From contig CANXME010002486.1 in NCBI GenBank assembly GCA_948144175.1, positions 2,170,001 through 2,234,000 on the forward strand: a stretch of 64,000 nt of DNA. Reading direction: 5' to 3'. Both the position numbers and the translations under genes were made by a program. Source of the stretch: Closterium sp. NIES-65 (lineage: Eukaryota > Streptophyta > Zygnematophyceae > Desmidiales > Closteriaceae). The notes below the pieces were generated by a model. The model was not told where the DNA came from, searched no databases, and saw nothing but the letters and a program-made list of their open reading frames with translations. Shown here piece after piece: positions 1 through 12,582 of this stretch; position 1 is the first letter of the stretch, and each line of letters starts with the position of its first letter.

Positions 1-187
1 TGATTTCATCTATTACCGTGCGTGTGTATACATTGTACGTATTCCACAAATCTATCCATGAAAGCCACCAGATAGGTTCGAGGCAAGCAGCTGAACGACA
101 CTATTTCCTCCTTAATTTGAGTTTTGGGACCCCTCAAAACTCATGCACACTTTCACACATACATTCTCCCTGAATCCCACCCATCAG
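1..187 (+). other. Upstream intron with a decayed LRR pseudo-exon
   Basis: About 74-119 resembles the start of the LRR exon at 188 (QLN followed by a TI-S-like stretch), but one codon is missing near its start and the frame hits TGA at 118-120. I read it as a dead tandem copy of an LRR exon inside the intron before exon 188-259. No other coding signal is visible. Confidence 0.5.
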
Positions 188-3100
188 GTGGCTGCGAGAC
201 AACCAGCTCAACGGCACCATCCCCACCTTACTCGGAAAGCTCACCAACCTCGTTGCCCTGTGGGTGCCTCTTTTCCCAGTGCGTGCATAATGCCGCTGAA
301 TACCGCTTTCTGCACTCCATTGCAAACCAGTGCACTCCATTTATAACCAGTGCACTCCATTTATAACCAGTGCACTCCATTGCAAATCAGTGCACTCCAT
401 TGCAAACTAGTGCACATCTCATGCCATAAAACGCCAATCCACGCTGTCTCATGGACGCAGAACTACCTTCCCTTCAGATTGCGCCTCCAGGGATCACACG
501 AACTGCTCCACGAACTACATCGGGGATGTGAATGACAGGAACGGCACCATCCCCGCCTCCACTTACCGCCCGCTGCATTGCACTGCCCCACCTTGCTGTC
601 CTTTTCTTTGACAGCCTGCAGGAATATGAAGAAGAGCAACATGAATGGCACCATCCCTGCCTCCACTCACCGCCCTCTGCAGTGCACTGCCCACCCCCCC
701 CTCCATTTCCTTGCTACCCTTTTCTTTGCTTGGCTGCAGGGATCTGAAGAACAACGACATGAACGGCACCATCCCTGCCTCCCTCTTCAACCTCACGAGG
801 CTCACCAAACTGTCAGTGCCGCCCCCCCACCATAATTTCCATGCTGCACACACATAGCACATGCAGCGCACACAGTGCACACACTGCAGACAGTGCAGAC
901 AGTGCATGGTAACAACACACACCTCTCAAACGGTACTTCATAGTATGTTGGCCTTTAGGCACATGCAAGCAAGCAAAAACAGAGGCGGGCAGCTGCTGAC
1001 TAAAACCAGCATTCCCTTCGTATACACAGTCTGCGTGAACTGAGATAAATATTCAGACACGTCTCTCCCTCCTTTAATGTGTGGTTTGGTGCAGTGACTT
1101 AAACTCCAATGGCTTCACAGGCCCACTGGCCTCTGGCATTGGGAGGCTCATCAACCTTCGTTTTCTGTAAGTCATCGAAATCCTCTCGACGATTTTGGAC
1201 TGTAAAAATTGTAGCACTTGCCAATGATGTTCATGTGTTCCTTACGGCTCTCATCATACACGTGTGCGTGCTATGCACGTACGTAGTCCTTGGGTTAAAA
1301 CACTTGTGCTGTTTTCATGTGACACCTATCACCCTGGAGGTTTGTTAAAAATTTCTTGCAACGGATTCCATGATAGTTACTGTATAACAGATTGCGTAAA
1401 ACAACTACAATCGATAATTGTTACTACAATATTGCCGTTCACACGTCGCGTTTGCACATAGGTTAATTTATAACATTTCACGTATAAAAGCTACAGGTAC
1501 CAGTATAGCATAAACACTGTAGCAGTCTACTTATTCTGGATCCCAGTCCAAAATTATTCATTCTTCTAACTTCCACTTTCCTTCCCTCCTCAGCGATATG
1601 AGCAGCTGCCAGCTCGCAGGGTCTCTCCCAGCCACCATCGGAAGGCTCACCAATCTGACAGAAATGTGAGTGTCTCCTGTCAACTCCCCTTTGTGTGAGA
1701 CATGTTCTCATCTTCTCATCCTCGTACACAGATGAAATGAGGAAAGATACGGGGATAAAGAAATTCGATTTCCATTCTCTTCCTCATGCGCAAGGAAATG
1801 TATAGACGCCTCTAAATCTGCCCATAGGATCAAACCTGATGTGCTGCGCCCATAGCCAGCTCACTCTTGACTACAGCAATTTTCATTCTCTCTCATTTCC
1901 GTTCTCCTTCCTTGTCATGCCTGTTCAGGTGGCTGGCAGACAACTATTTCAACGGCTCCGTGCCCGATTCTTGGAGCTCCCTCACACAGCTGCGCGCACT
2001 GTGAGTGCTGCTCTCAGAAATGGGCCTCTTTCGGGATATTATCATGTGAGTGTGGCTTGTATTGGCATTTGATGAGAAATCCTTCGACTCATGGAGCTAC
2101 CTCACACAGCTGCTTGCACTGTGAGTGCTGCTTTGAGGCCTATATCTGTAAGATGGTTTCTGTTACCAGCGATATGTGAGTGCTACCAGCGGAATGTGGG
2201 TGCTGCTCTCAGGCTCCCATTATGTGAGTGTGGATTGTATTGGCACTCTGGTCTGCAGTAGCTTCTCCATGGCTGTTGGTGTTTTTGTGTGAGATTACAG
2301 GCCTGTCCTCACACCCTGCCACCGCTGCTATCACAATAAAGTGGCACTCCTCCCTAACACCATATCAAGGCTTCCGTTGGGTGATGCACATTGCGATGTG
2401 CATCAAGTCTATTCCTTTCATCCTCTTGCGTACTTACTTCCTATCCGTCTACCTGCCTCCCTCGCACTGACCCATGCTCCTCGAGGCGCCTCTGAATCAA
2501 GTCTTTCCCTTGTGTGATGCACACTGCCATCTGCATCAAGTATTTTCTTTTCCTCCACTTGAATTCTTTCCTCTGTCTCACACTGTCTCCCTCCTCACAC
2601 TCCTCTAACCATGGCGTACCGTCCCTTCATCAAGCCTTTTCCTGTCTCTCCCTTCTGCTCTCCGCAGTGGCATCGCGGACAATGCTCTCTCCGGCACTGT
2701 CCCAGCAGCATTCCTCAAACTCAAGAGCCTCAATCAGCTGTGAGCCTCCATATATGTATTATGCATAACAGAAGTGATAGACGTCCTGGGATCCCTTTTG
2801 ATTCTGCATGCTTCATTGGCAAACGCCAACCCTTACTTGCAACTGCGAGCCTTCGTTGGTTTCCAAATCACCTTCAAGCCCCTGTCCCAAATCACCTTCA
2901 AGCCCCTGTCCCAAATCACCTTCAAGCCCCTGTCCCAAATCACCTTCAAGCCCCTGTCCCAAATCACCTTCAAGCCCCTGTCCCAAATCACCTTCAAGCC
3001 CCTGTCCCAAATCTGAAGATGATACCCTGTACTGCTTCTGAAGTGCCCATGGTGTGCCAATTTGACAAGCATGCAGACATTTGCATCATCCAGTCATTTA

Positions 3101-6100
3101 TTGTGTCAATGATGGTTGCAAATTTCATTGGACCTTCACTTCATGTGTGATGGTCATGTCCTGTAAATTGCTGTAATTATGATTTGTGGCACGATTCAGT
3201 ACAAGAAAATTCCGGTAGTTTACCGCAATTAGATGCCTACTTATACCAATTTTCAAGATATAACCTAAAGCTCCGATATTTTGAATACTCCTGCAGGCAC
3301 TTCTGCAACAACTTCTTCCATGGATCCCTCCCGACAGGGCTCTTTCAACTCACCAATCTCACTGATCTGTATGCCTCTATCAGAGTTTTTTTGTATAAAT
3401 CTAACTTGCCATGAGATATTTATCTTTGTGAATATCTAACAATCATGGATCACCATTCTGTATGGATTTTTGCTGCTTTGCTGCTCTGGCATTCATTGTC
3501 TGACGTTCCCATGTGTTGGCCTTTGCTTTCCAGAAACTTTGGCAATACATCCTTGTCGGGACCGATACCTTCGGAAATCAGCAGTCTTGTGCAGCTGGTG
3601 ATGACGTAAGCTTGGTAACTTGTATCCTCCACACACACACACACACCCACACACACACACACAATAAAACGCACACACACTCACAACAATCGTTAAATAT
3701 GTCCCCTCTGTGCCTTTCTTTGAGCTCATCCCATGCAGCAATGGCAACATGGCCAACTTCAGTGGACCCGTGCCGGAGACCATCACCCAAATGAAGACCC
3801 TCGTGAAATTGTGAGTGCGCTTGTCATAGTTGATTTACCTGAGAAGAAATGATATTAAATGTAGCACCAACATTGCCCACTTCAGTCTGCTCGTTCAGGA
3901 TAACGTCACACAACTCAACAGCCTGGTCGGAGTGGTGCCTGGGTGCACTTGATCGGAGTGTGTGTGTTCGGATTGACAAGAAGCAACTGAGGCACGATTG
4001 AAAACCGAACTTGACAGGAGTGGCCCCGCTCGTGCAAAACCCTTGCTTAACTTCCCACCAATGGAACTGGCAGAGATTTGGGCAACAACCGCTTGAGTGG
4101 GCCGATTCCTTCTGGCTTTGCAAACCTTACTGGCCTGACAACACTGTAAGTGCTTATGATCACCTCAGCCTATTTGTTTCTTCACCTTGGGCGTGCACAC
4201 ATGTTTCATCCATTCCTGCCGCACAGATTTTGCACCTCGTCAGTTTTCTGATTGATTTTGCCAGTGTCTAACTTTCCCCGGTTTTCTTTTCTGTTTATTT
4301 GTTGCCTGTGTGCGCCATTCTTGCAGCATTCTTGGCAACAACAGCCTCTCGGGTGACATACCCGTTGAGCTGGGCCAGAGCCCTGTCCTCAAGCACCTGT
4401 GAGCACTCACGCACCTGTGAGCACTCACGCACCAGTGAGCACTCAAGAAGCTGTGAGCACTCAAGCACAAACGCCTGTGCACGCAACTGCTACTTCTTCT
4501 CTTTCATTTTCTTCATATTCTTTGCCCTCTATTCCCTCCTTCTGTGCCAAATCATCCCATCTTCAGCGGTCTTGGCAGCAACTACCTGAAAGGATCCTTC
4601 CCTGAAAGCTTTGCTAAGCTTACCTGCCTCACCACCCTGTGAGTGCTCTCACAGCTAAACAAAAACCGCAAGTCATAAAGCCAGCCAGGCCACTTTTCCT
4701 TTCAGGATTTTTAGCCTTTTCATATGTAAATCAGCCAGAGCGATGCCCCTAGGAGCACACGAGGCAAGTACGTGGGCCAATGCCATATCAAGCCATGCAG
4801 GTGGTACTACTTGTTAGTGTTAGCCCTCAATCGCACACTTTGTACTTTATATTTTCTATATCCTAGAGTAGTGTAGTTTGCACTTTGTGTTTGGTTGGGT
4901 GTACACCTACATCCCAACCAAACCCAAATGTAATCTCCAAGCAATCTCCAACCCACCAATTGGAGATTGCCTTGGGATTACCCCCAATCCCTAGGGATTG
5001 CCCCCGATTCCCTTCCCATCCATTCCTTGCCCTTCTTGGATGTACTTATAGAGCTTCAAGCTCATTACTAATGTATCAGTTCTAAGCCTAAGTTCTGACA
5101 CTACTAGCCTGTGAGCAATTTGGAAGTGAAAGCTTCAGTGTGGTATCACCACTCTTAATCGCTTTGTCCCACGGCGTGGCACCTGCAGGGATCTGAGCAA
5201 CAACTCCCTCTCTGGCTCCCTTCCTACCTCTATCAGCGCTCTCACCTCCCTCACCATCCTGTCAGTCCCCGTGTTTCACCCTTCCTGCTCCCTTCCTGCT
5301 CCTTTGATCTTCCTCTTTCTGAACACCTCTGGTTTGAAGGAAATTGCATGTGCTTACGTTTCAATAAATGTCACCACACATTTCTGCTGCTGCTGATGCT
5401 GATGCCGCTGCTACTGTCCCGTGGCACCACACGGCCCGTTATAAACAATAATTAAATGCTTGATATGGAATGGTGTGTGTGCGGCATGTTATGCATGCTG
5501 CGGTATGATGCATGCATGGCTGTGAATGGTCACATGGCAGGTATTTGCACAACAACTTCTTTGAGGGGTCACTCCCCAACCTCCCATATAACGTATCAAT
5601 AGTGTACGGGCCTCAGAACATGCTTGCCACACCATTGTTTCTCTGTGCAATCACAGCATTCTTACTGCTCTATTCGGTTTGCTCGCCTCCAGACCACATT
5701 CGCTCCAGTTCATGCTGTTTATCTTATGTTTATGGAGTACGTTGGGCATAATATGCATGTATACATATAGAATCCCAATCCCTATTCCTAATGCTGTCTG
5801 TTATTGTCTGTGTGCCGCTGGAGTTTACAGCGATCTCAGCAGAAACAGTTTCACGGGAGGCTTCCCACAGAACACAGCACAGTTCAGCAGCCTTGCCACA
5901 TTGTAAGGGCACTTCCAAACATGCACTCTAACAAAAACACTCTTATACACGAACTCCCACAGGTTAGCCCCTCATCATGTGCATCTATCTGGATTAACTC
6001 CATTCATCCCCCTCTTGTCTGCAGGAACATTAGCAGCAACAGGCTATCTGGCACGCTGCCTGCGGAGCTAAGCCGTCTAGTGGCCCTTACATCCCTGTAC

Positions 6101-9100
6101 GTGCCACTGCAGTCCCAAGAAACAAGAAAGTAAATCTTTTTGGAGACGTCTCAAAAACATCTTTTCTGCATGCATGTATCCGCACAAGCTCTATCTTGTC
6201 CTTAAAACTTCTCCCACCTTGTTTTGCACCTGCTTCTACACCTCCCATCCCTCCGCTAAGCAGCAACACGAGTGGAAACCAGTTCTCAGGCTCCCTTCCG
6301 CCTTCCATTCAAGCCCTCAAGCGCCTTAACTTCCTGTGAGACCACTCGTTTCCCGCATTCACAAGACCACTCCATCCACGTGGCGTCATATGTCTGGCTG
6401 GCCGTTGCTTGCACACGTGGCTTTCAAATCCCACTAGCACCTCTGGAATCCTGTGTTCTCCATCCTTGGATTCCTGACGTCAAACAGCGTCGACCTTGCT
6501 ACCTCCATATTTCTGTGGTCCTCGCCCATATCTGGATCTCCACGTGGCATGCTGTCATTGGCAGGGATCTGAGTGGCAACTCTCTCAGTGGAAGCATTCC
6601 AGACTTTCTGAGTGCGCTAGTGCTGATGCAGAGGCTGTGAGTGCACAATCTCTCATAGGCTCATAGGGGGGTAACCCAGAGAGGTTAAAAATGCCACAGG
6701 TTCTGTCGTGGGGGATTGGGTGTGCTTTTGACCCACCAATTTAACAGTCTCTGTAACCAAACCGGGTCGTGGACTGGTGTATCCAACACGAGCCTTTTCT
6801 CTCCATAGGTTGTGAGCATGTGATATACGCATAAGGATTTTTTTCTAGGGGCACCTCAAAAATCGTTTTGAGGAGGCTTGTGAGTGAGTCAATGCTCATT
6901 GCCACCACCACCATACCATACGGCTACCACGTTCAAGACGTCTTAAAGCCAAGGAACATAGTCACCTCACCACCACCGTACGGCTACCATATTCAAGACG
7001 TCTTAAAGCCCACCACCGCCCCCACCATACTGCTGCCGCTCGTCATTCCCTTTCACCACAACCACACCACATGCCACCACTGCTGCCACTCTTCTTGCCA
7101 TTTGCTGCTCACCCTGCTGACATGCCCTCTTCCTTCTACCTTTGTACTGTTGCGTACACAGCAATCTCAGCACCAACTCGCTCTCTGACACTGTCACTGC
7201 ATCCCTGGGAGCTCTGGCACAGTTGACCTGCCTGTAAGGGTCACTTACTAGCAAAGCTAAATACTTTGTGGCCTTAACATGCGGAGAACATAGAACCATG
7301 GAAGGAAAGGTTTTCAGCAAATGGGATGTATGCAACAGCTGGTAGCTGTTGGCAGTCCATGAATTGGATGTTGTGAAAGTATAAACTTCACATCTTAAAC
7401 ACGTTTCCAACTGGTGCATCAACCTGCTAGGAAAAAAACTGCACTGTAATAATTCATAGTGGTGACAAGTAAGCAGGGCCCGGGTCAGCAGATACTTCAG
7501 CCTCCAGAGCACGTTGTTGAAAAGATGCGATCGTGATGCACAATATAAGAAAACATCATCTTTTCATGTCAACAGGTTTGAGCCAAACTCCACTGTTCAA
7601 GATAGAATTTGTACATGATGGATCCACGTCATTCCTCTTAGTCAAGTTCCAGCCATTCACATGCCTCTTAATCTCCTTTGCTTACTGCACCTTTGTTTCC
7701 CTGCCCCACCATCCCTCTCCTCCTCACCCCCGCTTACCATTCCTGTCTCGTCTCTCCGCTCCTTGTCACAGTGATGTCAGCAGCAACCAGCTCTCCGGGT
7801 CCATCCCATCTGCCTTTGGCAGTCTTACCATGCTCATGCACATGTGAGTTCTCAGCATGCGGGTGTTGCATGCTCGTGCACGTGTGAGGTCAATGTGTGG
7901 TGTGATTTGTGGTAGGTGATGCACGTTCATGCACAGGCAGGTGGTCATTTGCAACAACGTGTGACAAAACATATCCTTTCGATGAAGTCCACTCTCAGTC
8001 TATTCACACACCCATATCATAGCCATGTAACCTTTTTCAACAACACTTATGCCACAACCCCTCCCTGTTCCTTGCAGGGACATGAGTCGCAACGGCATCT
8101 CAGAATCTATCCCCGCTAGCGTCAGCCGTCTCACAGCCCTCACCTCCCTGTACGTTCAGACTGTTTTATCCGAATGAACTCATCCAGAGAAGGTCGTCCA
8201 GATAGGATCATCCAGATAGGATCATCCAGATCACCCCTGTTTCCGGCGTCTCCCTATATGTTGGTATCACAGCCTTTCGATCAGCTGGCTCACAGCCCTC
8301 GCGCCACTGTACGCCCACATGGGATCCTTCTTGCTTCCCTCCTTCTGAGTCGACTCAAAAGTCACCTTGTCACCTCCCTCCTTTAAGAACGTGCCTTGAT
8401 AGCAAGCATTCCAGCCCCTTTTTCAGGCCCCTGTGTCATCCCTGTGCATTCGTTCTTGCATTGCGAGCACCTGGAGTACATCATTAAAGTCCCATCACTC
8501 CTCCTTGTAGCTGTGCATTGGCTTGTGATGTTATATTCTCTGCTACGTGCTCCTTGATATAGCATCTTAGCAAGGTCTAACATTCAACTAAAGAACATTT
8601 TAACCTTGACCATCACAGGCTGCTGCAGCACCATTGGCATGCTTGTTTTGCTTCTCTCACAACACAACCAATGCAATCTCACGCCTCACACCACCCGTGC
8701 AGGAATCTGAGCCACTCAAGCCTCACGGGCACCATCCCTGATTCCTTCACCTCGCTCTCCAACCTCATTTTCCTGTAAGCATCCAAACAAGGAAATCCTT
8801 AAGTCACACCCCAGGCAAGCTGTTCCCGTAAGCTCCCAAGCTGGGCGCTGTCATATATTCGCCCCACATCTGGTAATATCCTTTCCTCAAAATGCATCGC
8901 CAGCAGAAATCTTGCACAAATGTGCAAGGCCCGAATCATAATAACTGTTTTGGAGTGAAACATAGCCATTTATTTGTGCATGGATTTCGATCTGAAGATA
9001 TCTGCAGGCTGCAGCGATTTTTCTTTGCATGGTGTTGTATTGTATGCTCTACACCAGCACCCATGTTCCTCATCTGAACGTCCCCCCGAAACTGCTCTGA

Positions 9101-9300
9101 TCTGCACTGCAGGGATCTGAGCTACATCGGGGTGGCTGGGTCAGTGTTATGGGGCGTCAACCACCAAACCAGCACCCATGTTCCCTCTAATAACCCTCCA
9201 CACTGCATCTGTCCGATCTTCGATGCAGGGATCTGAGCTACACAGGGGTGGCTGGGTCAGTGCCATGGGGCGTCAACAGCCTGGGGCAGCTGCAGGCCTT
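188..9300 (+). CDS. LRR ectodomain: 23 exons, one 24-residue repeat each
   Basis: Twenty-two exons are exactly 72 bp. Each starts with the third base of a codon and ends after the second base, so every flanking intron is phase 2 and any exon could be lost or duplicated without shifting frame. Each encodes one plant-type LRR of the form LxxNxLxGxIPxxxxxLxxLxxL, for example [11 protein letters not shown] at 5189-5260. The exon at 5541-5603 is 63 bp and its donor (GTACGG) is the only in-frame choice I see. Donors are mostly GTGAGT or GTAAGT-like. Together they give about 549 residues of solenoid, long for a receptor kinase. Confidence 0.9.
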
Positions 9301-12300
9301 GTGAGAAACTCCATGCATACCTGCCCTGACGTTCAGTGACGATAACATTTCCAACAAGTCTGAGTCATTTAATCATGCTAATTTATGCAAGATCACATGT
9401 TACAGCTCTTCATATAAGTTCAAGCAGTGCTCTCACCTGGGTTAACCCATGTTTTTCGGTCGATGAAGCGAGAAATGGAACACCTCTTGTAAGATAGTGG
9501 TTCACTGGCATGGCACCTGCCCCATGCCTTGCCCTCACACCTTCCTACATTACCCACGCACCCTTACCTCACATGCGCCACCCCCCCTTCACACCACCAG
9601 GTACGGCACCCCCAGCATCTTCTGCAACGACAGTGCCACCTGCCCTGCCGCCTCTCCACCGCCCGACAGCCCGTTGCCCCCTGCTGCACCGCCAGCCAAC
9701 TCGTCTGCGCCCAACACCACCTGCCACGTGTGCCAGAGCTACTGCCTCGGCTGCTCCTCCTCCCCCTCTGGTGCGTCTCCTACTGCTACAGCTTTTCCTC
9801 CTGTGCCGCTTTTTCCAAAATACTCATTCCATCATTCGTTGCATCCTTTCTCCCAGGAGTTCTACAGAATAATATGTGTCGATGCGTGATAGAATGAGTA
9901 TCATCGGAGGAGAAGGGCCAGCCACAGCTGCTCTGCACATTCACTCCATGCTCTCCTCACTATCTTCCTTCTCTCTCTCTCCATGTGTTCTGTTCTCCCT
10001 TTTCATGCCTCCTCAGCTACGGCCATCGACTCCACCAGTGGTCTCTCCGCAGGAGCCATAGCAGGCATAGTTGTGGCGGCACTCCTTGCACTTGTCGCCC
10101 TCGCCCTCCTCCTCTGGTTCCTCTTCCGACCAACTGAACCTGGTACGTCCTTTTCCAAGTAACATGCCATGTGCTTTCTACTCTCGCATATTTTACTCTG
10201 TCTTTGCTGTCCACGCTAGTTTGGTAGCACTACTACTACACCTCCTTGTACCTGATACCCCCTTCCCCCCACCTAGCGTGCAAGCAATACTCACTGGCAG
10301 ACATCCAGCAGGCCACCAACTTCTTCTCGGAGGTCAGCCTAGTGGGCTCAAATATTTGCCAACTGCCTTCCTCTATCCACACCCATTTCCCCCCACGCCT
10401 TATCCCCCCCCAGCGTGCAAGCAATACTCCCTCACTGAAATCCAGCAGGCCACCAACTTATTCTCGGAGGTCAACCTGATTGGATCGGGGGGCTTCAGCA
10501 ACGTGTACAAGGGCGTGGACCCGCAAGATCCAGAGGTGCTGTGGGCTGTGAAGCGCGCCACCATGCTCTCTAATGACTTCAAGAACGAGGTGAGGGGATT
10601 GTAGGGGTGGAGGGAGGGGATTTTGGAAAGAGAGGAGGTGAGGGGAGGGCGGTGATGGGGGGAAGGGGAGGAATTTCTGGGAAAAAGAGAGTGAATGGAA
10701 GCGAAGGTTTGGCACTATGAGGCTTTTGTGATGTCCACAAAGGCATGGACTCAAAAGACCCCGAGTTGGTGAGGGCCGTCAAGCGCACCACCATACTCTT
10801 AAATGACTTCAAGAAAGAGGTATGGGGAACGGGAGAGGAAAGAGGGAGGAAGAGTTGTGGGATAGCAACCATACTATATGGCTGCAGCAACATGTACAAG
10901 GGTGTCATCCGCATGGACCCGAATTCTGTGGCCCCTCAAAAGTTGTCAGCGACATGTACAAGGGCATGCATCAGCATGGACCCGGAGGTGGTGTTGGCCT
11001 TGAATTGCGTCAGTGTGCTTTTGGATGACTTCAAGGAGGAGGTAAGGGAGTCAAATGGATTGTGGACCGGTGTGGAGCGGTGTCTACCAGTGTAGACCAG
11101 TGCGGACTGGTGCGAATCGGTGTGGGGCGGTGTGGACCGTCAAGTGCACCACGCTCTCCAACGACTTCACGTAAGTGGTGGGGAGGGGGGAGATGAGGGG
11201 GAACAAAGGCAAGAGCCTATGTGGCTAAATTGATGTGTAGAGGGTCGTGCCCACGCTGGGGTACTACAACGACTATAGTGCCTGCTCCCGCTCATGCCTT
11301 CTCCTTTCCACTTCACCTTCCTAATCCCCCACTCCCAGGTGAAAGCGATGGCGCGGCTGCAGCACCCAAGGCTGGTGCCACTGCTGGGGTATTGCATCGA
11401 CTACAACGAGAGCAGCCGGCAGATGGAGCAGATCATCGTGTCTCAGTTCATGCCCAATGGGGACCTCTCACACAGGACAGGTGCAGGTGAGGTTAAGCAC
11501 GCAGGCTTCCAATCAAATCACATGTGTTTTTTTCAAGCTGGCAGATGGAGCAAATCACTGTCCCAGTTCATGCCCATGGGGCCAAGCCAGGTGATGTTAG
11601 GGCAAAGCCAGGTGAGCCATGCTCTCACTCCCACACCCCTAATCCCTCATGCCCTCATCTCTCCGTTACCCCATCCTTGCACCTCCGAGGAGCCAAAGCC
11701 CTCTGACCTCACGAACCCGTAATTCTGCATGCCCTTTCATCTCCTCATGTCCATACCTCGCAGGAGCCATGCCCATCTCAAACTCCCACCCCCCTCTTCT
11801 ACCCATGCCCCCGCTTGCACCTCCCAGGAGCCAAGCCCATGTCGCTGCGGCAGAGGCTGGCAGTGTTGGTGGATGTGGCGGATGGGCTGAGCTTCCTCCA
11901 CAGCCGTCGGATCGTGCACCGCGATGTCAAGCCGGCCAATGTGCTGCTAGATGCCAACATGCGGGTGAGACATACGTAGATGCATACATACATACACACA
12001 TACATACATACATACATACATACATACATACATACATACATACATACATACATACATACATACATACATACATACATACATACATACATACATACATACA
12101 TACATACATACATACATACATACATACATACATACATACATACATACATACATACATACATACATACATACATACATACATACATACATACATACATACA
12201 TACATACATACATACATACATACATACATACATACATACATACATACATACATACATACATACATACATACATACATACATACATACATACATACATACA

Positions 12301-12348
12301 TACATACATACATACATACATACATTCATGCATGCATGCATGCATGCA

Positions 12349-12383
<35 letters not shown>

Positions 12384-12535
12384 ACATACATACATACATA
12401 CATACATACATACATACATACATACATACATACATACATACATACATACATACATACATACATACATACATACATACATACATACATACATACATACATA
12501 CATACATACATACATACATACATACAGACAGACAT

Positions 12536-12582
<47 letters not shown>

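Noticed and set aside
2864..3013. CRISPR-like regular repeat
   Set aside because: The 24-bp units are directly adjacent with no spacers, in a eukaryotic intron; it is a tandem repeat.
4399..4470. Alternative donors giving in-frame insertions of 6, 12 or 18 residues
   Set aside because: Reading through the first donor meets TGA at once (CT|G TGA).
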